A stretch of 19,991 nucleotides of DNA, taken from NCBI GenBank assembly GCA_964434165.1, contig CAYSUS010000118.1, positions 1-19,991 on the forward strand, read 5' to 3'. A program made the translations under genes and the position numbers. The stretch is from CAYSUS01 sp964434165 (lineage in GTDB: Bacteria > Planctomycetota > Planctomycetia > Pirellulales > Thermoguttaceae). How positions within the stretch are numbered: the stretch's first letter is position 1; each line of letters opens with the position of its first letter. The notes below the pieces were generated by a model that saw only the letters and a list, made by a program, of their open reading frames with translations, had not been told where the DNA came from and made no database searches. This document shows positions 1 to 6,312 of this stretch, piece after piece.

Positions 1-118
1 TATCTTCGCGTACTCCCCCAATCCAGGGAAGACCAGTTTTGAGACAAAGCCTAGTATGTCACGTGGGCTACCTCTCCCCCAGCCCGTCTTCTGCCCCTCG
101 ATTTCGGAGACTGATGCC

Positions 119-1699
119 ATGACGTGCCCACGGGTCTTCGGCTTCGCGTGCGCCGCCGCATTGATGCTGCTGGGCTTCCAGCACGCTTCGGCCGCAATCA
201 CCTACTCCGAGGCCGTCATGGCCGACAGTCCGGTGGGCTACTGGCGCCTGGACGAGACCGCGGGCACCACCGCCGCCGACTCGACCTTCCCGCAGAACGA
301 CGGGGAGTATCTCAACGGCGTGACGCTCGGACGGCCCGGGGCGATCTACGGCGATCCGGGCACGGCCGCCGGATTCAACGGGACGGATCAGAAGGTGGAC
401 ATCCCGTACTCGGCGGACCTCAACCCCGCCTCGTTCAGCTTCGAGGTTTGGGCTCGCGTCGAGCCGGGGACGGACACCAACCACCGATCTCCCATGACTT
501 CCCGGGCCAATAGCCCGCAGCAAGGATACATCTTCTACGCGCAGGGCGGAACGTGGCAGTTCTGGACCGGTCCCGGGTGGGACAACCTATCGGCCCCGGC
601 GGGCTCCGTTGTGGAAGATCAGTGGACCCACCTGGTCGGAACCTACGACGCTGCGACGCAGACCAAGCGCCTCTTCGTCAACGGGTGGCTCTCAGGGACT
701 CAGACCGAGGTCACGGTCGATCCCAACGGCAGCAAGCCCCTCCGCCTCGGCGGGGGCGCCACGGAAGGCCTGGGCAACTACTTTTTCCGCGGCGATCTGG
801 ACGAGGTGGCCGTCTATGACACAACGCTCTCGTTCAAGCAGGTCCGCACCCACTTCAACGCGGCCAACGCAAATTACCGGCGCACGTACGAATTCGCCAA
901 TCCGGGCGACGTCGGGCTGGGGGCCGACGCCTCGCAGCTCGTGCTGGCGGGCCACACGGCAAACTCCCCGACCCCGACGAACCCCGACGGACTGCTCGTG
1001 CTGGGCGGCAACGGAACGGGCGGCCTGGTGTTCCCCGACGCGATCCCCAAAGGCATCAACTTCGACCGTCCGCTGGTCATCGAAACCGACGCGTTCTACC
1101 TCAACGGCGACGCGCCTGGCGGCCAGGCGAACGCCTACATGGGTCTGAAGGCTCTGCACCTGATGGGCGACCCGAACGGCGCGACCGACGCGGAGAAGCG
1201 CCGAGGGGGCCTGTGGGCCCAGTTCCAGCCGTACACGACCGGCTCGGGCCACATGCGGATCGGATTCCAGGGCGCGGCCGAGTCCGGATCGGACCTGTGG
1301 GACGACGACCTGGCCACGAAGAGCATCTCAGGCTTCGCCGACGCCAACGGCGTGTTCAACATGCAGTTGAGCATCGAGGGGCTCGACGACTCGGACGAGA
1401 TCCTCTTCCTGGTCAGCCAGGGGGATTGGTCAGATATCCTTGCGACGACGATCGGCGGCTATCGCAACGGCCTGTCGGGCGAACATCGCGATGCGTTCGA
1501 GCTGGTGCTCTCGGAGCTTCGCGCCGACCCATCCCGAATGCAGGTGGGGTTCATCAGCACCGCGGCTCGCGAGGACGCCTACGATTACCTGCGGGTGTAC
1601 GCGACCGTACCCGAGCCTTCGACTGTGCTTCTGTTCGGGCTCGGCGGGCTGGGTGTCGTCGCTTTGGGCTGGCGCCGGCGGGCAAGGCGGGGAGTGTGA
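119..1699 (+). CDS. LamG-domain secreted protein with PEP-CTERM sorting tail
   Basis: A 526-residue exported protein of unknown ligand. Residues 1-26 form a signal peptide (Arg near the start, hydrophobic core, Ala-rich cleavage region HASAA). Residues about 28-252 read as a LamG/concanavalin-A-like jelly roll: it opens with SPVGYWRLDE and has the late WTHLVGTYD and GDLDEVAVYD strands typical of the fold. Residues about 255-495 look like a second beta-rich module I cannot name. The last 30 residues carry VPEPST, a hydrophobic helix and an Arg-rich end (GWRRRARRGV), the PEP-CTERM signal that an exosortase processes at the membrane. An in-frame ATG exists at 56, but I chose 119 because GGAGA lies 8 bases upstream and the signal peptide then starts properly. 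No exosortase gene is in the window. Sure of domain types, not of function. Confidence 0.88.
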   Translation: MTCPRVFGFACAAALMLLGFQHASAAITYSEAVMADSPVGYWRLDETAGTTAADSTFPQNDGEYLNGVTLGRPGAIYGDPGTAAGFNGTDQKVDIPYSADLNPASFSFEVWARVEPGTDTNHRSPMTSRANSPQQGYIFYAQGGTWQFWTGPGWDNLSAPAGSVVEDQWTHLVGTYDAATQTKRLFVNGWLSGTQTEVTVDPNGSKPLRLGGGATEGLGNYFFRGDLDEVAVYDTTLSFKQVRTHFNAANANYRRTYEFANPGDVGLGADASQLVLAGHTANSPTPTNPDGLLVLGGNGTGGLVFPDAIPKGINFDRPLVIETDAFYLNGDAPGGQANAYMGLKALHLMGDPNGATDAEKRRGGLWAQFQPYTTGSGHMRIGFQGAAESGSDLWDDDLATKSISGFADANGVFNMQLSIEGLDDSDEILFLVSQGDWSDILATTIGGYRNGLSGEHRDAFELVLSELRADPSRMQVGFISTAAREDAYDYLRVYATVPEPSTVLLFGLGGLGVVALGWRRRARRGV

Positions 1700-1703
1700 G
1701 AGG

Positions 1704-1738
1704 CCCCGGACGCCGGGGGATCGGCAATTCGGTTGCCG
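1704..1738 (+). terminator. Two tandem hairpins after the first PEP-CTERM gene
   Basis: CCCCGG (1704-1709) pairs with CCGGGG (1713-1718) around a 3-base loop. Four bases later CGGCAA (1722-1727) pairs with TTGCCG (1733-1738) around TTCGG. They start 5 bases after the stop codon, as a terminator would, but no T-tract follows, so termination is uncertain. Confidence 0.3.
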
Positions 1739-1761
1739 GGCTGGCGCCAGGTCGGTAGCAT
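1733..1761 (+). promoter_or_regulatory. Possible sigma-70-type promoter for the membrane coiled-coil gene
   Basis: TTGCCG (1733-1738) and TAGCAT (1756-1761) each match 4 of 6 consensus bases and are spaced 17 bases apart. The start codon would lie about 47 bases after transcription begins. The -35 overlaps the second hairpin stem, so the match could be coincidental. Confidence 0.22.
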
Positions 1762-1814
1762 GGAGCCGTCGGCCCGGAAGCAGCCGCCGACATTCCGCTC
1801 TCCTCCTTCCCGCC

Positions 1815-2531
1815 ATGGACGTCCGCTCGTTTGTCGCCCTGCGGCTTCTCACCTCGCCGCTCACGATGCTGCCCGTGCTTGCCGGGGCCGGGCTGTTGGG
1901 CGTTTCGTTCGTCATGCACTGGGGGGCCGCCGGGATCGTCGCCGGCGCGGCGGGCATCGTCCTGGGGCTGGGCGCGGCCGGCGCGCGCCTGGTCGGCAAC
2001 CTGGAGTCGCTCGTTCAGGAAGCCCGAAAGGCCTCCGCCCGGCAGCTTCGCCGCAGGCGCGCGCGGGAGCTTCGCGCGCTCCAGCGCAAGCTGGTCCGCG
2101 ACGATGACCCCCGGGCGGAAAACGCGCTTCGTGAGCTGGAGCTCGCCTATCGCGGGCTGCACGCGCAGATCGACTCGGGCCGGCTGGCGCTCCACGCCGA
2201 GGAGTTGGTCGAGCGGATCGAGTCGCTCCTCGACGCCGCGATGCACTCCCTGGAGCATTCGTACGAGCTGTGGCAAGCGGCGCGGCGGATGTCGGGCGAG
2301 GCCAGGGAGCGGACTCTCCACAAGCGCGAGGCGCTCACCCAGGAGGTCCTCGACGCCGTGGCGCGGCTGGGCCGCAGGATCGAGTCCCTGCGTGCGGCCC
2401 CAGGACAGCCGGCGGAGGACCTGGACCGGTTCCGCGACGAGCTGGACGAGGCCATCGAGGTCGCGCGCCGGACCGAGGAGCGGATCGACGCACTAGGTCG
2501 AAAGCCCTACTCGGAGCAGGAGTTCGAGTAG
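1815..2531 (+). CDS. Membrane-anchored coiled-coil protein, function unknown
   Basis: A 238-residue protein. Two hydrophobic segments, about residues 10-33 and 38-60, are rich in Leu, Gly and Ala and are likely membrane helices forming a hairpin. From about residue 62 the chain is charged and helical (Arg/Glu/Leu-rich, with runs such as RQLRRRRARELRAL), fitting a long coiled coil to the end, presumably in the cytoplasm. The reading frame stays open upstream to 1440, inside the previous gene, but that stretch is an out-of-frame shadow. The ATG at 1815 gives the first sensible membrane protein start. No good Shine-Dalgarno sequence is visible. I do not recognise the family. A scaffold or phage-shock-like membrane-associated helix is possible, but nothing in the sequence decides it. 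Confidence 0.7.
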   Translation: MDVRSFVALRLLTSPLTMLPVLAGAGLLGVSFVMHWGAAGIVAGAAGIVLGLGAAGARLVGNLESLVQEARKASARQLRRRRARELRALQRKLVRDDDPRAENALRELELAYRGLHAQIDSGRLALHAEELVERIESLLDAAMHSLEHSYELWQAARRMSGEARERTLHKREALTQEVLDAVARLGRRIESLRAAPGQPAEDLDRFRDELDEAIEVARRTEERIDALGRKPYSEQEFE

Positions 2532-2534
2532 CGC

Positions 2535-2728
2535 CCTCCCCTCTCCCGCGAGCGGGAGAGGGCAAGCCATCCTCCCCTCTCCCGCGAGCGGGAGAGGGGC
2601 CGGGGTGAGGGCTTTTCGCACCAGACTTCGGAAGTCTCCGCGACTTCGGAAGTCTGGGTCCACGATGCTTCGAGCGGCCCTTACCCGGCCGCGGCGCGGC
2701 CACCCTCTCCCGCGAGCGGGAGAGGGTG
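2535..2728. repeat. Cluster of three REP-like palindromes between convergent genes
   Basis: Three copies of one 24-base palindrome lie at 2539-2562, 2575-2598 and 2703-2726. The arms are CCCTCTCCCG and CGGGAGAGGG around a CGAG loop. All copies have the same loop orientation. Copies 1 and 2 form a direct tandem repeat: 28 identical bases (from 2535 and from 2571) with a period of 36. Copy 2 extends to 2574-2599 and copy 3 to 2701-2728 by extra pairing. The cluster fills the gap between the 3' ends of two convergent genes, so the hairpins may also end transcription from both sides. Similar GC-rich REP-like elements are known from many high-GC genomes. No REP-associated transposase is in the window. 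Confidence 0.8.
2621..2657. repeat. Two copies of a small palindrome (AGACTTCGGAAGTCT family)
   Basis: GACTTCGGAAGTCT occurs at 2624-2637 and again at 2642-2655, and each copy is itself a palindrome with arms GACTTC/GAAGTC. In addition the outer ends, CCAGACTTC (2621-2629) and GAAGTCTGG (2649-2657), pair with each other, so the unit can fold as two small hairpins or one large one. The same element appears again at 19579-19595. Confidence 0.75.
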
Positions 2729-2738
2729 GGGGCATCGA

Positions 2739-5700
2739 CTACTTCTCTTCGCCGTTGCCCTCCTGCATCTCCTTGGCCGCGGTGGCCATCAGCGAGTACA
2801 TGTCGTCGATCTGTCCTTCATCGACCGACGAGAAGGCGATGCGGATGTCGCGGTCGCCGTCGGCGATCACGCCGATCCCGTGCTTCTCCAAGAGATGTTT
2901 GCGGTAGGCCTCGGCGTCGAGGCCCTTGAGCTTCAGGCACATGAAGTAGCCGGCGTTGAAGGGGTAGGGCTCCCACAGCTTGCCGTACTCGGGCCGGGAG
3001 AGGACCTCGTGGACCTTGCGAGCGCGGGCCTCCAGAACCCCGCGCTTCTGCAGCCGCTCCGTCGCGAGGGCTTCCGTGCCGAGGGCTTTGGTCAGCACCG
3101 ACTGGGCCGGATGCGAGCAGTTGGAGATGGCGCTGCGGATCGCGCCGGCCACCTTCTTCTCCAGGGCGCCGTACAGGGCCTCGTCGCTGAGGAACGCCCG
3201 CGTGCTGAAGGTGAGCATTCCCGTGCGGAAGCCCCAGACGAACTCCTCCTTGGTCGGGCCGTCCACCTTGATCGCCAGGATCCGCTCGTGGCAGCCGGCC
3301 AGGCGCGCGAACAGCGACTCGGGGAACACCTCGTCCTCGTAGAACAGGCCGAAGTACGCGTCGTCGGTGATGACCACCAGGTTCCGCCCGTCGTCGGCCG
3401 CCTGGGTGAGGACCGTCATGATCTCGTCGGCCTCGGCCTTGGTGATCGAGTAGCCCGTGGGGTTGTTGGGGAAGTTGAGCACGAGCACGGTCTTCCAGCT
3501 TCCGGCGCGGGTCGCCAGGGCTTGGCGCAGGGCTTCGGCGTGGAAGCCTCCCGCGGCGTTGAAGAAGGGGTAGGTGCCCATCTGGGCCTGGTAGCGGGCG
3601 CCGAACAGCAGCTCGTAGTTCTCCCAGAACTTGTCGGGCAGGAGCACCATGTCGCCCTTGTCCACGAACAGGTCGGCCGCCAGGCTCAGGGCGTGGGTCA
3701 CCCCGCTGGTCACGATCGGCAGCGAGAGGCTCTTGCCCGCAAGCGAGGGGTTCTTCTTCAGAAGCCCGTCGCGCCACGCCGTACGCAACGGCGGGCATCC
3801 CAGCGCCGGAGCATACGTCAGGGTCTCGCCGGGCTCGAGGCCGCTGAAGTACTTCATTACCTCGGGCAGGTGCATCGGCTTCCCGTTCTCGCGGGCGATG
3901 CCGATCGTGGCGTTGTAACGGCGGGCCTTCTCCTTGGCCTCGGCGCTCTGGGCGAGGATGCCCTTGGGAAAGTACACGCGCTTTCCGAACTCCGAGAGCA
4001 TGGCGAACACGTGCGGGTTCTCGCGCTCGATGACCTCGTTCAGCTCGGCGGCGAGGGGGCGGATCTCCGAGCCCGGCGTCCTCAGCGAGATCGGCGCACG
4101 GAGCCGCAGTCGCAGGGCCTCGAGCTGGTCCCAGAGCGCCTTGGGAAGCCGGTTGCCGAACTGCTGGAAGAAGGAGGCGATCGCGTCGGTCTCGTTGTAC
4201 CAGTCGTCGCGGTTGACGGCCATCAGCTTGCCCAGCGCCTCGGCGGACAGGTCCAGGCCGGTCAGGTCGAGGCTTTCGGGGGCGGGGACGTAACCGATGG
4301 GGGTCTTCACGGCGTCCGCCTCACCGCGAGCGCGGTCGAGGATCCATTCGATGACGCGGAGGTTCTCGCCGAAGCCGGGCCAGAGGAAGTCGCCGCTTTC
4401 GTCGGTGCGGAACCAGTTGACGTGGAAGATGCGCGGCGGCTGCTTCATCCGCTTGCCCATCTCCAGCCAGTGCTCGAAGTAGTCGCCCATGTGATAGCCG
4501 CAGAACGGCAGCATGGCCATCGGATCGCGGCGGACCTCGCCCACCTTGCCGAACTGGGCCGCCGTGCGCTCCGAGGCCATCGTGGCGCCGACGAACACCC
4601 CGTGCTCCCAGTCGAACGCCTCGTACACCAGCGGCGCCAGGTGGGCGCGGCGCCCGCCGAAGATGATCGCCGAGATCGGCACGCCGTGGTGATGCTCGGT
4701 GCGAAAGGAGGCGACCGGGCATTGCGACAGGGGCGCGGTAAAGCGGCTGTTGGGATGGGCCCCCAGCACCGGCTTGCCCTCCTCGTCCACCATGCCCGGC
4801 TTCCAGGGGCGGCCCTTCCAGTCCCAGCCTTCTTCGGGCGGATCGCCTTCGCCGCCTTCCCACCACACGCTCCCGTCCTTGCCTAGCACGACGTTGGTGA
4901 AGATCGTCCCCTTATGGACGGTCTTCATCATGTTGGGATTGCTCTTCATGTTCGTGCCCGGAGCCACGCCGAAGAACCCCGTCTCCGGATTGATGGCCCA
5001 CAGGCGGCCGTCGGTGTCGATCCGCATCCAGGCGATGTCGTCGCCCACGGTCCAGATGCGGTAGCCCTTGACCTGGAGGCCCTCGGGCGGGAGGAGCATG
5101 GCCAGGTTGGTCTTGCCACAGGCGCTGGGGAAGGCGGCCGCTACGTATTCGATGCGGCCCTTGGGGTCCTCCACGCCCATGATGAGCATGTGCTCGGCCA
5201 GCCATCCCTCGCGGCGGCCCAGGTAACTGGCGATCCGCAGCGCCAGGCACTTCTTGCCCAACAGCACGTTGCCGCCGTAGCCGCTGCCCACGCTCCAGAT
5301 GGTGTTGTCCTCGGGGAAGTGGAGGATGAGGCGGCGGTTGATGTCGCGCTCGGCCTTGCCGTGCAGGCACTTGGTGAACTCGCCGCCGGAACCGAGCTGC
5401 CTGAGCACGGACGAGCCGACGTGGGTCATGATCCGCATGTTCAGGACCACGTAGATGCTGTCGGTCAGCTCGATGCCGATCTTGCTGAACGGCGACCCCA
5501 CCGGGCCCATCGAGAACGGGATGACGTACATCGTGCGCCCCCGCATCGACCCCTTGAAGATCTCGCCGGCACGGCGGTAGCCTTCCTCGGGCGACATCCA
5601 GTTGTTGGTCGGCCCCGCGTCCTCCGGGAGCGTGGTGCAGATGTAGGTGAGGTTCTCCGTGCGGGCCACGTCGTTGACCGCCGTGCGGTGATAGAGGCCC

Positions 5701-5867
5701 CCCGGATAGCGCTTCTGGTCGAGAGGGGTGATCTCGCCCGTCGAGGCGGCTTCCTGGATCAGGCGGTCCTTCTCCTCTTCGGAGCCGTCGATCCAGACGA
5801 TGTGGTCCGGCTCGCACATGCGGGCCATCTGTTCCACCCATTCTTGGAGTTTGCGGTGCTGAGTCAC
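2739..5867 (-). CDS. pckG: Fusion of GTP-type PEP carboxykinase and class I/II aminotransferase
   Basis: One unbroken 1042-residue frame. Residues 1 to about 590 are a full GTP-dependent PEP carboxykinase (oxaloacetate + GTP to PEP + GDP + CO2): VARTEN near 67-72, SGYGGN at 195-200, the P-loop with active-site Cys FPSACGKTN (246-254, C250), GDDIAW (275-280), NPETGFFGVAPGTN (293-306) and FLWPGFGEN (494-502). It ends like a normal PEPCK (LWDQLEALRLRL). Residues about 605-1042 are a fold-type I PLP aminotransferase with FPNNPTG (799-805), DDAYFGLF (835-842), likely Schiff-base K873 in DGPTKEEFVWGFRTG and substrate-carboxylate R881. The start is GTG (5865-5867), with GAGAGGTC just upstream. No internal start with a ribosome site is evident at the junction. 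Both halves look complete. The aminotransferase substrate is unknown. Aspartate is an inference. Confidence 0.93.
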   Translation of the reverse strand: MTQHRKLQEWVEQMARMCEPDHIVWIDGSEEEKDRLIQEAASTGEITPLDQKRYPGGLYHRTAVNDVARTENLTYICTTLPEDAGPTNNWMSPEEGYRRAGEIFKGSMRGRTMYVIPFSMGPVGSPFSKIGIELTDSIYVVLNMRIMTHVGSSVLRQLGSGGEFTKCLHGKAERDINRRLILHFPEDNTIWSVGSGYGGNVLLGKKCLALRIASYLGRREGWLAEHMLIMGVEDPKGRIEYVAAAFPSACGKTNLAMLLPPEGLQVKGYRIWTVGDDIAWMRIDTDGRLWAINPETGFFGVAPGTNMKSNPNMMKTVHKGTIFTNVVLGKDGSVWWEGGEGDPPEEGWDWKGRPWKPGMVDEEGKPVLGAHPNSRFTAPLSQCPVASFRTEHHHGVPISAIIFGGRRAHLAPLVYEAFDWEHGVFVGATMASERTAAQFGKVGEVRRDPMAMLPFCGYHMGDYFEHWLEMGKRMKQPPRIFHVNWFRTDESGDFLWPGFGENLRVIEWILDRARGEADAVKTPIGYVPAPESLDLTGLDLSAEALGKLMAVNRDDWYNETDAIASFFQQFGNRLPKALWDQLEALRLRLRAPISLRTPGSEIRPLAAELNEVIERENPHVFAMLSEFGKRVYFPKGILAQSAEAKEKARRYNATIGIARENGKPMHLPEVMKYFSGLEPGETLTYAPALGCPPLRTAWRDGLLKKNPSLAGKSLSLPIVTSGVTHALSLAADLFVDKGDMVLLPDKFWENYELLFGARYQAQMGTYPFFNAAGGFHAEALRQALATRAGSWKTVLVLNFPNNPTGYSITKAEADEIMTVLTQAADDGRNLVVITDDAYFGLFYEDEVFPESLFARLAGCHERILAIKVDGPTKEEFVWGFRTGMLTFSTRAFLSDEALYGALEKKVAGAIRSAISNCSHPAQSVLTKALGTEALATERLQKRGVLEARARKVHEVLSRPEYGKLWEPYPFNAGYFMCLKLKGLDAEAYRKHLLEKHGIGVIADGDRDIRIAFSSVDEGQIDDMYSLMATAAKEMQEGNGEEK

Positions 5868-5870
5868 TTT

Positions 5871-5878
5871 GACCTCTC
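5871..5878 (-). promoter_or_regulatory. Ribosome binding site fixing the GTG start of the PEPCK fusion
   Basis: On the minus strand GAGAGGTC precedes the GTG by about 3 bases after the C, placing AGAGG at a normal distance. It supports a GTG start and not a downstream Met. Confidence 0.65.
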
Positions 5879-5922
5879 GTGTCGGAGAACGGGAGCCTGG
5901 TGGTTATGCCTCTAGGCGCTGA

Positions 5923-5962
5923 AAGGCCGGCACGCGGTCCACGACGACAGCGTGCCGGCCTT
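5923..5962 (-). promoter_or_regulatory. 13-bp perfect hairpin in the PEPCK-fusion leader
   Basis: AAGGCCGGCACGC (5923-5935) is perfectly complementary to GCGTGCCGGCCTT (5950-5962), with a 14-base loop. Read on the minus strand the 3' arm ends in CCTTTC, a very short T-run, about 45 bases before the ribosome site. It could be an attenuator, an mRNA-stabilising stem or an operator. The stem is seen; any regulatory role is inferred. Confidence 0.55.
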
Positions 5963-5994
5963 GATGGTTCGGTCATGCAAAAGCGCAGCCCCTT

Positions 5995-6024
5995 AAAGTA
6001 GTCCCGACCATGCGGCAGCGTCAA
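5995..6024 (-). promoter_or_regulatory. Possible promoter for the PEPCK fusion
   Basis: On the minus strand TTGACG (6024-6019, 5 of 6 consensus) is followed after 18 bases by TACTTT (6000-5995, 3 of 6). Transcription would begin near 5988, leaving a leader of about 120 bases that contains the 5923-5962 hairpin. The -10 is weak. Confidence 0.33.
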
Positions 6025-6207
6025 CCGTGACCCCCCCGACGAACAGGCTGGGCGCCGCCGGAGGTCAGCGGCTCGGCCCGCAGAAAGGCCGTCGGCGGAA
6101 CCTTGTTACCCCATTGGTGTGGGATGCTGGGTCGGGGCTCCAGGGCGGACGTCGGCTGAGTCGGATGGGCCGGGCAGTCGTAAACCCCTTGCCCCACGGT
6201 CCTTTCC

Positions 6208-6236
6208 TTGTCCGTCGGGGTTACATCGATCATACT
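6208..6236 (+). promoter_or_regulatory. Possible promoter for the HtrA-like protease gene
   Basis: TTGTCC (6208-6213) and CATACT (6231-6236) each match 4 of 6 consensus bases with an ideal 17-base spacer. Transcription would begin about 70 bases before the GTG start at 6313. Confidence 0.35.
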
Positions 6237-6300
6237 GGCATTCCACGGCCGGACTCGACGGTCTTCCTCGCCGGCCATCCGACCCCACCACGATGCCAAC

Positions 6301-6306
6301 GGAGGT
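6301..6306 (+). promoter_or_regulatory. Ribosome binding site fixing the protease start
   Basis: GGAGGT, a near-perfect Shine-Dalgarno, sits 6 bases before GTG at 6313. It decides the start against the TTG at 6208 that would give a longer frame. Confidence 0.8.
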
Positions 6307-6312
6307 CCCATC

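Larger units (their letters stand above)
5868..6312. other. Divergent intergenic region (445 bases)
   Basis: It lies between the starts of the minus-strand PEPCK fusion and the plus-strand protease. It holds a ribosome site for the fusion (5871-5878), a long hairpin (5923-5962), candidate promoters on each strand (minus 5995-6024, plus 6208-6236) and the protease ribosome site (6301-6306). No convincing gene is present; the TTG-started extension of the protease frame from 6208 is not supported. Confidence 0.7.

Noticed and set aside
56..118. Upstream extension of the first PEP-CTERM protein from the ATG at 56
   Set aside because: It would place 21 residues with many Pro before the signal peptide; the ATG at 119 has a good ribosome site.
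2535..2728. CRISPR array
   Set aside because: Only three repeat copies, irregular spacing (36 then 128 bases), no unique spacers of constant length and no cas genes. The units are strong palindromes of REP type.
4060..4110. Possibility that the PEPCK-aminotransferase fusion is a missed stop or frameshift
   Set aside because: The frame is continuous with no stop, both halves are in the same phase, and no second start with ribosome site is visible at the junction. A single-base sequencing error converting a stop codon cannot be excluded without reads.
2880..4886. A 668-residue open frame antisense to the PEPCK-aminotransferase gene
   Set aside because: No domain motif is visible, composition is typical of antisense shadow in GC-rich genes, and the other strand encodes two complete conserved enzymes.
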